Shown here: positions 44,610-56,500 of the stretch, piece after piece
Layout of the letters: every line of letters begins with the position of its first letter
Position numbering within the stretch: position 1 is the stretch's first letter
Assembly (NCBI GenBank): GCA_037367405.1
Contig: JAZKJV010002314.1
Location: forward strand, 310,001-374,000
Length of the DNA stretch: 64,000 bases
DNA from: Ottelia alismoides
Lineage: Eukaryota > Streptophyta > Magnoliopsida > Alismatales > Hydrocharitaceae
Reading direction: 5' to 3'
Position numbers and translations under genes: made by a program
Notes under the pieces: model-generated
The model's input: only the letters and a program-made list of their open reading frames with translations
Told to the model about the DNA's origin: nothing
Databases searched by the model: none

Positions 44610-45920
44610 CTCTCGACTGAAGGGCGGCCACCTCTTCCGCCATAACCAGACGCCATCTACTATTAGCTAATGCCTCCTGGTGAGTCCGTGGAATGTTCAC
44701 AGCGGATAAAGCAACTACAAATCTCCTGAAATCTCCTACCAGACGCTCAAAGGTAACATGAGAAGCAATTGGATATGAAGCACATGACCTCTTCTGCTTC
44801 CTCAGTGCAATCGGCAAATCAAGATCTGCATCAGTTGTACCAACATCTGTGTCATCTCCTACCTGCTCCTGCTGAGAAATGTCATCAGTCCCATCATTAG
44901 AAATAATGTTATCAGAACAAACATGGGGCATGTTTGATGATTGACCATGATCATGAGCAGGGGTTGACCGTCGATTGTAGTGACGTGGTAGAGGAGGAAC
45001 CAAAGATATGGAAGGTGGTAGAGGGGGTGGCGGTGGTGGAGATGTTGGTGGTGATGGGGATGACGGTGGTGGAGATATAGGAGCTTGTTGTGGTGCATAT
45101 AAGGGTAGAGGAGGAATATAGATTTCATCATTTATATCTGATGGCACCAACCTGTCATCTGTAGGAGAGAAAAACATGACTGACTCAAAAAACGTGACAT
45201 CTGCACTGACATAATATCTTCGACTTAACGAATCATAGCAACGATACCCCTTTTGAGTCCTGGAATACCCGACAAAAACACATTTGACAGCCCTAGGAGA
45301 GAGCTTGTCAACTCCTGGAGACAACTGGTGAACGAATGTCACGGACCCAAAGACGCGAGGAGTTAGAGAGAACAACTCCTTGTTAGGAAAAACGAGGAAG
45401 AAAGTTATCTTCTCTCCCAACATAGACGACGGCATGCGGTTAATGAGATAACATGCAGTAAGAACCGCATTGCCTCAGAACGAGTGCAGAGCACAACTCT
45501 GGATAAGAAGCGTACGTGTGACATCAAGAAGGTGGCGGTGTTTTCTTTCCACGACACCATTCTGTTGGGACATGTAGGCACAAGACGTTTGATGAAGAAT
45601 GTCATGGGATGAAAGAAATTGAGAGAATGTTCGAATACAGAATTTAAGGGCATTATCAGTTCTCACAATCTTGATAGAAACAGAAAACACATTCTGCATT
45701 TCTTTAATAAAATTCATAATAGTGATGCCCGCTTCAGATTTATTCTTTAACAGAAAGACCCAAGACAAACGACTAAAATCATCCATAGCAACTAAATAGA
45801 ACATGTGTCCCTGATGATCGGGAACACGACTTGTTCCCCAAATATCAATATGAAAAAACTCAAATGGAGAGCTACTGCTCCGACTCTGACGACTAAGGAA
45901 GACAGATCGATGATGCTTCC
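44610..45920 (-). pseudogene. Copia D integrase region
   Basis: In minus frames: HKHHRSSF-like zinc region (near 45910), MDDFSRLSWVFLLKNKSEAG, VRTDNALKF and QQNGVVERKHRHLLD (45804-45475), then CYLINRMPSSMLGEK and SRTQKGYRCYD (45435 on), a proline-rich linker (about 45070-44990) and SYPIASHVTFERL. Frame breaks near 45930 and 45475. The catalytic D and E blocks are visible, but the E-containing segment reads as part of a broken chain. Confidence 0.9.
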
Positions 45921-47383
45921 CTAACTGACAAGCTTCACAATCGAACGACGAGCGGGGTGAGATCTGAGGAAGGACTTGACGCAGTTTCTGAAACGGAAGA
46001 TGACCAAAGCGCAGATGCCATAAGGAGAGACAGGTCCGGTGGAATGAGATGATACTCCAGCGTAAGGTGTATGGACCAGTCGATATAGCCCGCCTTGCTC
46101 ACAGCCATGTCCAATCATGTTGCCCGTGAGAATGTCCTGAAACACAAGAGATGATGGGTCAAATATCGCTCGACAATGTAGATCCTTAGCAATCTGACTA
46201 ATTGACAGTAAATTCATTGAGAAATTAGGAGCGTGGAACACATTCTGCAACTGCATAGAAGGTGTTAAGGCGATCTGTCCATGTCCTGTGATGGGAGAAT
46301 GAATCCCATATGCTATGACGATGGTCCTTCCTAGAGAAATTTGCATGTAGGATGTGAGTTGGTGTCTATCTTCACACAAATGATGTGTGGCACCTGAATC
46401 TACAATCCATTCTGAGGTACGTGAACCTTGATAGAAAGCAGAAGTATGAGCACTACCTGAGGAACTAGCTTCTGCAGTAGCAGCAACGTCCAAGCTGCTC
46501 TCTGAAACAGGTAAAGGAGTACTGGCTGGTGGCATGATATCACGTAGACGAGACACTAGGTCATCATATCGTGGATCCGACACTGGCGTAGCACCATGAT
46601 GCTGGATCGGTTCTGCTGCACGGGCAGATGCTGGGAAACCATGCTTAGAGTAGCATGTGTCTTCTGTATGACTAATCCGACGACAATAAGTGCATTGTAA
46701 TCCACAACCACGGCCAACCCTACCACGTGGTCCTCGTCCACGAAAATGAGATGAATTGCCTCTTCCTCTAGAGGCTGCCATAGCAGAAGAATTTGGCACA
46801 GTAGTAGGCTTGAGATATTGATTCGGCTCAATCGCTGAAAGGCCTCCTCCATGGGAGGAATGGTAGCATCTGCCAGAATCTGAGAAGTCGCCTCATACTG
46901 TGAGTCAAGAGAAGCGAGGAAGACTCCCACCATCGTAGCATTCTGATATGTCTTCAATTGTTCTGGAGTAGCCGTGAGAGGCATGAAACTGTGAAGCCTC
47001 TCAAACATTCCCCTCAATGCAGTGTAGTGAGCATGAAGGGGGCGAACATTCTGCTTTATCGTGAAGTCTCATTCTTGGCTTGTGAATACGTGACAGCAAG
47101 AATGTCCCACATGGCTTTGGCAGTAGGTTGATCCAAGACATCATTAGCAATGTCTAGAATCAGAGTACCAGACAACCATACCAGAGCATATGCGTCATCA
47201 GCCTCCTATGAGGCATACAATCATGTTTTCTCCTCTGGCTCATCCTCGGTAAGAATATCCATCGACTTCATTAGGCTCATGAACTGCATGGCCCATAACT
47301 CATAGTTGGATCCATCCATCTTCACAATAGGCGCAGGACCTTTGAAGGCGCATGTGTGGGATCTCGATCTTGCTTTCTGACAT
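45921..47383 (-). pseudogene. Copia D gag-protease
   Basis: The ATG at 47383 opens a Gag (MSESK) that soon shifts frame. Conserved pieces FKGPAPIVKMDGSNYELW, AMWDILAVTYSQAKNE and RGMFERLHSFMPLTATPEQL appear in successive frames, then from 46799 FRGRGPRGRVGRG, the knuckle CTYCRRISHTEDTCYSKHG, the protease motif WIVDSGATHH and the pre-integrase NLLSISQIAKDLHCRAIFD. Frameshifts near 47330, 47075 and 46800. In the knuckle, the usual GH is replaced by IS-H. Confidence 0.9.
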
Positions 47384-47779
47384 TTTGACTGGAGAAAACT
47401 AGGGTTGTAGACAAGATAAGCCTTGGTCTACACTGACATGATTAGGTTTAGTTGCACGTGTAGACCTCTATGCAACCAAACCCATCAACCTGGAAGTGAG
47501 AGGAGAGCCCCTTATAAAGATGACAACCGAACCCTAAGGGCGGTGGAACCTTAGGGACACCGGTTGCAGACCACAGCCTAAGCCAAGGTCACGGAGAAAG
47601 GAGAAGTCGCACGGGCAGGCGGCGCGCGTGGGGCAGCGCACAGCCACACGTGAAGGCGCTGCGCGAGAGGGCGACGCGCGTAGGGGCAGCGCGTGGAGGC
47701 GGAGGCGCGCACGGAGGGTGGTGTTTGTGGAGGCTTGAAGGTGGAGGGCTAGGTTTAGGGTTCGGTACAAGAGCTCCGG

Positions 47780-47803
47780 TCTAGGACCGCCGCTCTGATA
47801 CCG
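47780..47803 (-). promoter_or_regulatory. Copia D primer-binding site and leader start
   Basis: Plus CTCTGATACCG is CGGTATCAGAG on the element strand; one base off the Met-tRNA site at the first position. The GC-rich leader lies at about 47540-47760. Confidence 0.7.
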
Positions 47804-47942
47804 TGTTGGGAAAAATAAGCGTTGTGTTTATTCCTTGAGCCCTATACTCTTATATAGGGAGAGGTCTATGGGCAAATTACATATGGTAAACAAACGAAAA
47901 ACAATCAATAAAAGACACAGAAACATAAACTAAACTTCTACA
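47804..47942 (-). repeat. Copia D 5' LTR
   Basis: 139 bp, plus TGTTGGGAAAAATAAG ... CTTCTACA. A few substitutions and a short indel separate it from the left LTR. Confidence 0.93.
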
Positions 47943-47961
47943 GATTCCAATGACATCTAAC

Positions 47962-48481
47962 CAAGGATGCAAAAAACGGTCTAAACGGCTGTTTAAACGC
48001 ATGCGGTGCCCGGCCACATCGTTTAATGAAAAACGGCCCATAAACGGCCAGTCCGCGTAAACAGTCTTAAACGGTCGTTTAAACGGCCTTTTAAACGGTC
48101 TTAAATGGCCTTTTAAACGGTCTTAAACGGCCTTTTAAACGCATTGGTCTATTTTCTTCAAAGGATCACCATTATCCATGACTTTTATGTTGTCTATTTC
48201 GACATCTGACTATGAACTCTTGTTGTTTAAGTTATCTATTTTGAAATTTGGATGAAACATTCCTTGAATTTGATAATATTTGATCTATATTGTGAATCTA
48301 TGATTATATTTCTTATTTATTTATATTTTTTTTATTAATTATATATATGTAATATTTTTTATTAATTAAAAATGCAAAACCGCATAACCCGTTTAATTTC
48401 CGTTTAAACTCCCGCATACCGTTTAATCAATAATCAGTAACCCTACTGACTGAATACCGCATACCGCTTTTTGCAACCTTC
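47962..48481. mobile_element. hAT-type MITE, 520 bp
   Basis: Starts CAAGGATGCAAAAAACGGT, ends ACCGCTTTTTGCAACCTTC, with perfect 8-bp flanks CATCTAAC (47954-47961, 48482-48489). The left half is a run of TTTAAACGG / CTTAAACGGCC words in tandem; the right half is AT-rich. Confidence 0.92.
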
Positions 48482-48534
48482 CATCTAACAATCTATTCTA
48501 TGCCACTTGGCTTTCTGAATAGTTTGCTTGTCAC

Positions 48535-48750
48535 CATGGAAGGAAATATCGCGATATATCGGCGATATATCGATATCGACATGGGACCAATATGGGCACC
48601 GATATGACGATATATCCCGATTTCCAGGCATTTTCTTCACAAAGGCTCGTCGATATGGACGATATTTCGGCGATATATCGTCGATATATCGTCGAAATAT
48701 CGTATCGATACGATATCGAAACGATATCGATATGAATACGGCCTTCCATG
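48535..48750. mobile_element. hAT-type MITE, 216 bp
   Basis: Ends CATGGAAGG and CCTTCCATG, perfect 8-bp flanks CTTGTCAC (48527-48534, 48751-48758). Nearly the same as the MITE at 40542-40761 apart from a few substitutions and a small gap, so this family moved fairly recently. Confidence 0.95.
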
Positions 48751-49100
48751 CTTGTCACTACACATAGGTTAGAAGATCACAAGGTTCTTCAAAGATGTCG
48801 TTCATAGTGGTACGGTAGTAAACAAAGGACATGTTGTGATTGATAGATCATTTCTTGCAATAGATGTTAGTCAAACGAACTTCACTAACCCTCTAAATGT
48901 ATTTCTTCTCAAGACGAGTCTACATATCCTTGGCAATTTGCTTATATAATAAATTGGTCTCAATATCTTGTTTGGTATTGGTCATGAGTCATGTCATTAT
49001 GAGATAGATTTTGCGTTCTCATTTTCACATTCTTTATCTATAGGCTTAAAACATTTTCCTGACACAACAAGTAGCCTTATTTGCAACCCTCCCCCACAAA

Positions 49101-49690
49101 CAAAATTTTGAAAAGCATGTAACACATGAAATATAGTCAAATGCACTACTCAATTTTACTGGTGCCACAAAAATAAATCTCAAGAGAAGCATAAACCCAT
49201 AACTTGATCTCGATTGTGCTAAATCCCATCGACATAACACAAATCACATCAAACAAAGTCATCGCAGGATACCTTAATAGGCACAGAGCATCCAAATGAT
49301 TTTTTAGATGCAAAAAAGAGGAAACACACGAAGTCGTCTGCCCCAAACTTATATTAAAAAGGAAGAATATCGGGGTTGCCTTACAGGAATTATGACTTGA
49401 GGAGAGTCCTTGCATGGAAGAGTACATTTTAAAATAAAAGTGATTATAGTTGAAGATAACACCGTTTCTAGTAAGTCAAGTAGCCCACAAAGCCATGACG
49501 GGTTATAGCAGCTCTGAATCTGATCTGAATCTCATGTTAACTAAGGAATCCCAGAGCATCCAGATGATGTTGTAGTGTTTCGATGAAAAGCACGAGTACC
49601 AAGAAGCTATAAATAATAATATGAGAATCAATGCATGAGGATGAAGAAATCACATAAATGATGATGGCCTCATTGGAGACGGTTGACTAC
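49101..49690. other. Intergenic, no feature recognised
   Basis: AT-rich, short frames only. The last bases GACTAC precede the LTR at 49691. Confidence 0.5.
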
Positions 49691-49837
49691 TGTTAACGCA
49701 TATTTTAGTCTTCTGTGTGTCTCTCTGTTATTTTTATTTTCAGCTGTATACTTTATGTAATTTACCCATAGGCTACTCTCCTATATAAGAGAGCCTAGGA
49801 CTTATGGAATAAACAACTCATTTTATTTTTCCCAACA
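49691..49837 (+). repeat. Copia E 5' LTR
   Basis: TGTTAACGC ... TTTTTCCCAACA, 147 bp, followed by the primer site TGGTATCAAAGCG (49838-49850). Shares CTCCTATATAAGAGAGCC with the C LTR, and AGGAATAAAC-like and TTTTTCCCAACA ends with the D LTR. Confidence 0.88.
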
Positions 49838-50289
49838 TGGTATCAAAGCGACGGTCCTAGACCGGAGTTCTCGAAACCCTAACCCTATCCCTTCCACACC
49901 CGCCGGCCTCCCTTTCTCCCTCTCTCTCATCAGCGCCGCCTTCCTCTCATCGGCGTTGCCTTCCTCGCCGGGGCGCGAGTGCACGGTCGCACCAGCCCTC
50001 CGCGCCTTGGCTGTCGCTCCTGCGCACCCGCACAAGTGCCAGTGCCCCTGCGCGACTGCACCTGTGCTGTTGCGCCTTCCGCGCGCTGCGCCTGTGCCCT
50101 CCGCGCGCCGCGCCTGTGCTGCGCCTGTGCTACGTCGCACCAGCATCGGCGCAGTAGCCCTCCAAGCGTCGCGGCTGTGTTGCTGCCCCTCTACGCGGTA
50201 GCCCTCTGCGCAACTTCGACTGCGCACTAGTTCTCCACACGCCGCGCTATCTCCTACGCTGCGCGACAGAGCGAGGTTCTCTTTTGTGC

Positions 50290-50634
50290 CTGTGTGGGCG
50301 GTATATGGTCAGTGCAGATGTTACATTTTTTGAATCCGTAATGTATTTTTCATCCTCAGGTGATCAGCAGCTACCTCCACTGACTACCGATGCCATATAC
50401 ATGACACCACCACCTCCAGCACCGTCACCATCATCACCGCCACCACCACCACCACAAATCCCCGTCTCACCACTACCGTTCCACTATACTCGCAGGCCTC
50501 CTCCAGCTCATGGTCATGACTCATCTCCTAGCTCGCCTATGGTATGTACTGAAGATACTTCTCTTGATGGATCTAATGATATTTCTGAGCAGAATATGTT
50601 GCAGGGGCCAGATGAGATGCAAAAGATATTTTGA
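50290..50634 (+). pseudogene. Copia E pol remnant (integrase C-terminus/linker)
   Basis: Open to a TGA at about 50634. Encodes the integrase C-terminal YMVSADVTFFES block, then a Pro-rich linker with PPPPPAPSP-type runs. A near-tandem duplicate of ATATGTTGCAGGGGCCAGATGA lies at 50595-50665 where the element breaks off. No catalytic residues remain. Confidence 0.82.
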
Positions 50635-50640
50635 TGGATA

Positions 50641-50937
50641 TGTTGCAGGGGCCAGATGATATTTCTTGATGAATCAGTGGTTGGGCTGAGGGATAGCATC
50701 AGGATGCAGGAAATGGTTGGAGATCTAAAAGGTGGTGAAACCATAGGAGGTGGTTGGAAGTTGTAAGAAGTGTTAGAGTCGCAAAGCTGGTAAAGGTGGT
50801 GGGTTGTAGGAAAGGCAGCGAGCTGTCGAAGGTACCAGTATCTAGCAAGTTGTACGTGGTGGTGGTCGACGGCCATTGGAGGATTTTTTATAAAAGAAAT
50901 GGGGAGGGAACAAGTAGGTATAGATCGTCAACCTAAG
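50641..50937 (-). other. Internal leader/gag start of a minus-strand LTR element
   Basis: Behind the primer site at 50938, the minus strand opens with an ATG at 50876 (MAVDHHHVQLARYWYLRQL), a His/Pro/Ser-rich frame of about 120 codons to 50514. It overlaps the derivative E on the other strand, so the lower part is coincidental. It may be a relic gag, but no knuckle or Gag motif is visible. Confidence 0.35.
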
Positions 50938-51249
50938 ATCACCATTTTGATACCATGTAAAAAGAAATGAAAGGAAATATCTTGCATCGATATTCTACCT
51001 TTCTATCTATTTATTTTAAGCCAAAAAAGGAAAAACATGCATAGGTGTCCTCCCCGATATATTAACAAAACAAAAGATCAATACGTCGGCTAAGACTCAA
51101 GAAGAGTCTTTGCATGATGAATTATAAACATGCTAGAAAATCAAAAGGGAATAATAAACATCTTAGAATATTACATAGAATATCCTAAGGATCTCTAGGA
51201 TCTTTAGAGAATATTTTAAGGATTTAGAGATAATTCAGATAAATTAACA
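50938..51249 (-). repeat. PBS and LTR of a minus-strand element, at the duplication edge
   Basis: Plus ATTTTGATACCA at 50944-50955 is TGGTATCAAAAT on the minus strand, a Met-tRNA-type primer site. It is followed by a 294-bp LTR candidate (50956-51249) which on the minus strand starts TGTTAATTTATC and ends TTTTTACA. Its right 12 bases are already within duplicated copy 2, and the same 12 bases open this window. Confidence 0.55.
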
Positions 51250-53514
51250 ATACTTTATCACTCATTGCTCGATCTTTCTCTTTTCTTTCTTTCCATTTAA
51301 TATAAAAATTATATAGTTAAGAAAATGCATCTTCAATGCTCACGAATAAATTGTTCCAATTAAAAAAAACAGACAAATAAAAGCATCTAAATGAAGGTGA
51401 TACCCCAAACCCTCATAATCAACGACCTAAGAACAAGATGTCTAAGCTGATTTAGGTCCTAATACAAGTTTCTCACGAGATAGAACACAATACTACTTGC
51501 TTGGTAGAGCAAGACTAGTTTTTGGGGAAAAGAGCCACGGTAACTTACTATAAGGGGATTGACGTGGAGATCATTGGTGAAAATATTTAAAAGAAACACC
51601 ATTCTCATCATGTGGTTGATAATGGTATCAAAACAATTCATTCATCTTCCTTGAGCACCTATTTACCCGAAAAGTAAAGAGAAATTGTTCGCTTTTAGTC
51701 ACTTAAAGGATTGAGGATTAAGATGGTCCTAAAAGAATTACATTTCGGTCCATTATTTTTTTCTCCTTGAATGACTCCTACCAAGTGAGGAAGAAAGAAT
51801 TACGAGGTATTGTTTATTGTATCCAATTTATCAACTTGAATTATACATATATAGACATCAATCATTTTTTTTATTTACTTCATAACAATACCCATTAATT
51901 CTTAACCCAAAGACATAAACAAATATTTATCTAAAATCAAAAATATCATTGACAAGAATAATAACCATCAATACTTCTTAAAAAGAAACAGGGATCACAC
52001 CCATTTCAAGAAGATATTCCAAATTATTGATGGATCAGATTCACTTCACCACCGAAATTTATGTCAACCTCGTATATACTAATATCTATCTCGAGTATTA
52101 TGAGAAAGTTACTATGGAAAAAAATATGTGGGAAGCGACCTAGCATTCGTGTCACCTTCTTCATAGGGCATGAGATTTAATAAGAATATCATCCCACTTC
52201 TCAAAAGAAGAGTGAAATCCCTTTTTTCTCCTTGATTTATTTTTAACCTCAACAACCAAAATATAAATTTTACAAAGGACAGTTTGGAAATGTTGCGACC
52301 CCCCTATTTACATGAAAATAACTTCCAAAAAAAAGTAACACCACTTCCAATGTGAAGCACACAGCATCCAGATTCTCAATAACAAACTCCATTAAACTTC
52401 AGGGCTTCTTCAATAAATACATTCACTCAGTAGATGAGTCCACCGATTACTCAGCTTGGCAAGATATAAACAGCAATTAGGTATACGTTGACAATGTGTC
52501 CTACCAACCTAAACAACTCCTGGAAGCATATTAAACACATGAAGATGCTTGACAATATCAATATCTAGACATCTTTTGACTCTACTGCAATACAGTAACC
52601 ATTGCTCTGGTTATATAGCTATTTACAATACTTATTGTTTTATTCTCATGCAGGCACCAGAAACCTCCATGCATGCACTTGCAAATTACATCTCAAAACA
52701 TCATCAAACATTTCTTCGCTTTAACCAAATTTATATAAGAGGCCGATAAATTTCTACAGATTCAAACTATCACAGGAAGCCCGAATATTTATTACGGCAA
52801 TAGTTCCACCAGACATCACATGCATACCCCAATCAATAATCCTTCTAAGAACCACCCTCAACCTATCAATAGCAGAACTAATCGATCATGAGCGCCATTC
52901 CCTCATCGATAGCATGATCCAAACCAAAAACAAACATCATATATAGAGCATCCGTGTTTAACAAACGATAATACCCACAAAACGTCCCACCTCCAACCCA
53001 AAATCCCCTCTCCAAACCTTTCCCCCCACCTATTCAAAACCTAACCAATAAAAGAAATAAAAACAAGCACAACCACCATTTCAATCACCAAATCGCATCA
53101 TCTACCCCCGGCATCACATCCACAATTCCTTCGTCCTCAATTCATTCCCAACCAAATCTCCACCTACCCATCAACCCACAGCCCCATGAAACGATGATGA
53201 TAATGACCGCGACGTCAATTGTCACAAAAGATGCTATCTTTTCCAGAGAAATACATCGGGAGAGGATCAGGAACGCACCGGAGGAGGACGAAAGAGAGGA
53301 GAGATCGAAGCGACGGAAGGCTGATAGAGTGGAGATCGAGTGTGGCGATCGCGCAAAGCGATGAAGAGCAGAGATATAAATTGGGGGAGAAGGTGGATGA
53401 ACTGGTGGAGATAGATTCGAATGCCCCTTGCGCTTGTAGTTCTTTTGTTACCTCTCCCTCGTTTTAACCGAGTAAAGTGTCCATCAAGAAATTTTATTTG
53501 CGCTATTACCCCTA
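51250..53514. other. Non-coding flank, copy 2 of 13-2277
   Basis: Same sequence as copy 1; no gene recognised. Confidence 0.5.
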
Positions 53515-56500
53515 CTAGTATATTAGCCCGCGCTTCGCGGCGGGTTGGAAAATATGCATTGGTTTGTAATATTTTTTAAAATTATAGAAATTAAGCAAGA
53601 TATTAGATTATAATTTTTTTACAAAATAAATAAGTGAATAAAATATCTTTGGAACAATGCTATTAATATCATGGGATATCGGTTCATGTAGAATAATTAT
53701 TAATCGTTGATTATAAAATCAACTAATTTACATTTATCATAACATGCAATTATATTTTTTAAAAAATAATATGTATATGCTAGCATTACTGAATAAGATT
53801 TTTGAAATCAAATTTAAACTATTCAATTATATGGACGGAGTTTATTTCAATTATAAATGATACGAATAACTAATATCATATGGTATATTGAATATTATAA
53901 TATATACATATATGTATTGAAGGAAATTTTTACTTAAAATATAGTTTAAGCTAAAAAGATTAATAATGTTATAATGAGATCTACACAAAAGTCTCCAAAA
54001 CAATATTTACCTAGAAAAGATTCGAATAAGTACAACTATAATAAAAAATAATGAAAGAGTTATGCAAGTAAAATAAATAAATACAAATAATGACTAATAT
54101 AGTCCAACTTTTGATTAACTTTGCATCCATTAAAACTATGGTAAGTTTTTTGCGCTTCATATTTACACATCCTACTTCCCACAATAATGTACCACAATAT
54201 TTACAACCATATTGTGGGCTGCCGAAATTTAAAAATATCATTACACAAACACTATATTTTCATGTTACTATTACTCATACTATTGATTTATTTTCCTTTG
54301 TTTTTATTACAGAAAATAGTAGTCATACATATTTTCTATAATTCATTTGTTCCTTCACTTGAAATAACTTAATCATCAGACAATTAATAATGTGTATTTT
54401 TTCGTTTACTTGCCTTTTTCTCGTAGTATTTAATAGATGGATACAATACTACCTGTTTTAAGGCGATAATATGAATTTCAAAGCTTGCGAATCTCAAGGC
54501 ATCTACAATACCATGATATAATCTACATAGAACAAAGTACACCAAACTATCTAGGCAAGTCATATTATATCCATTCATCTCTTACATGCTTAAACATGTT
54601 CATCAAAGACCCCTGGTCTTCATTTCCACTCTGCTATTATGATTGATTTAAGTTGTTGTCAGTTCTCAAGTATCATTTCAGTAGTTAACCCTGTTATGAC
54701 CTTCCATATTCAACTAAGCTTAGCAATTTAAATTTTAACTTAAAAATACCTCCGAATGAAGATACCTTAGCTAGAGTTTTATATGAAGATAGCCAGATAT
54801 TATGGCCTGAATTTTTATCAATCATTTTTCACCAAGGACTTTCTAATTGAAGGAATCTGAATCTCCAGCATCAATCTCACATGCAGTAAAATCTTGTATC
54901 ATGTTTCCATAACGGGCATGTTCTGCAATACTAAAAGATATACATCAGTCTGCAACCGATCATGTGAGTACAATCACCACATCATGATTTTTTTGCTCTT
55001 GGCCATTATTGTGCATGATAAGATTAGGCCTCATCCAGATTTCTACATATTAGGATTTTATGGAATACTCTTCCTTCTAATACTATTACAATAATATGCA
55101 AAAGGTCAAACAATGGAATCACATAATCCTTCGAGTTTAAAAGTGTTGCAGACAGCTTAATACAAACACACTGCATTTTTTTCATTTCATCCATTTGTAC
55201 GTCAACAAAATTTCTTTTCAAAGGATCAGTTTCATAATAACACAAAACGTTAAGCATTCCGTCGCAATCAAATATATTATGTCAACCAAAACCACCATCA
55301 GATTTCCGCTAAAAAAGCAAAGCAACAACTAAAAGAAGCCTTTATCAAATAGATCAGGCTCGAAATCGATCCAAAGGAAGATTGTATTCATAAACTCACG
55401 GCATGCATCTGACTGACGATCCATTACTTCAAGGCAGAATACACGTCAAGGAAGATGTCCGGTCACTCGATCTTTCACATATTCCCACGCATATGGAACA
55501 ACAAACAAATCAAATGGGCAATCCAGGGATCTAAATATATGGAAGGGGTTAATATAATATATATCGTTGAGCATAGAGGGAGCTCTTGTTGTAGCTGTTG
55601 TAGAGGATCCCATCAAAGTCCAGCGCATATAGATGGCCTACCATTTCTCCCACAACTTGACCTCTTTCTCTCTGTGACTTCTAAGGTGGTTGGAGGACTC
55701 ACGCTCAATTGTTGTCGACGTGTATGCCGGAGATGGCAGAGGTAGGAGAGGAGGGAGAGTGCAGGGAGGGAGCGAGCCATGCTCTCCAGCTACGTGACGG
55801 CCATGGCTTCTGTTTCGTGGGCTAGAAGTTTCACCGTATATGCATTCATTAGGTGTTTCAAGTTGTTGTCGCGGAATCGAAGTTCTCATTAGTGATCGTC
55901 GACCAGAAGCCCCTCTCAGCTCCTCCTTGCTTGTCTTCTCCATCCCGATCCCCTCCTGCTCCTCTGCGCATTAAACAGCTCCGTTGTTGAATTCTCTTTA
56001 ATTTTTCATCCCTATTAGCATATCAACAATGCCAAATCAAACCCCAAATCAGTCAGTTGATCAAACCGATGCGATCGAAACTCGTCAAATTACACTCACT
56101 GATGCACTGAGCAAAGCCAATCGTGCAGTAGTTCCTCCTTTGATGCCAAGTTCCGAAACCTATTTGTGATTTCCTCCTACATGGAGACGGTTGATTTTCC
56201 AACACTGATGGACCTGAGACAAAATCCGGCTGATATTATTTTTAGAAATAATGCCCAAATAAGATGAGAACATAGTCTCGAAGAATTCGAAGAGGACACT
56301 TTGCTCACTTGAACTCCAGACGTCTTCTCCATTTAACCCCCTCCTCACCTTTTTATCTCCATCCATCCACACAGAGAGAGATGGGAGGAAGGAGAGAAGA
56401 TGAGCCAGAGCATTGCCGCTGATTCCCCACCTTGTTCAGCTTCAACCCATTGGAGTCAGGAGGCGGTGGGTGGAGGCGAGGAGGTGGAGGGGGCGGAGGA

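Larger units (their letters stand above)
42781..47942 (-). mobile_element. Full-length Ty1/copia retrotransposon D
   Basis: LTRs at 42781-42918 and 47804-47942, gag-pol between, PBS next to the right LTR and polypurine tract next to the left. Flanking pentamers are GATAC (42776-42780) and GATTC (47943-47947), one mismatch. The protein order is copia. Its Pol resembles that of C, but the LTRs are distinct, so it is a sister lineage. A hAT MITE interrupts pol. Confidence 0.94.
47948..49100 (-). pseudogene. Old copia gag fragment, part 1, with two MITEs inserted
   Basis: Apart from the MITEs, the minus strand reads in pieces like DIFEEPCDLLTYV and a WQANYSESQVA-type stretch, which join the fragment left of copia D (42420-42780). 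It is a decayed Gag body. Beyond about 49100 the signal fades. Order of events: this relic first, then copia D and the MITEs. Confidence 0.4.
49691..50640 (+). mobile_element. Internally deleted copia derivative E
   Basis: A 5' LTR and PBS of copia type lead into a GC-rich leader (49880-50280), which is joined directly to a pol segment (YMVSADVTFFESVMYFSSSG, then a proline-rich linker, RRPPPAHGHD, and SNDISEQN). The Gag, protease and most of integrase between them are absent. Nothing after about 50640 belongs to it; RT and 3' LTR are missing. The pol segment corresponds to 33250-33600 in C and 45260-44900 in D. Confidence 0.82.

Noticed and set aside
49823..50230. Ala/Arg/Cys-rich frames on both strands in copia E's leader
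   Set aside because: Repeated GCGC-type words keep all frames open; no retroviral or host domain.
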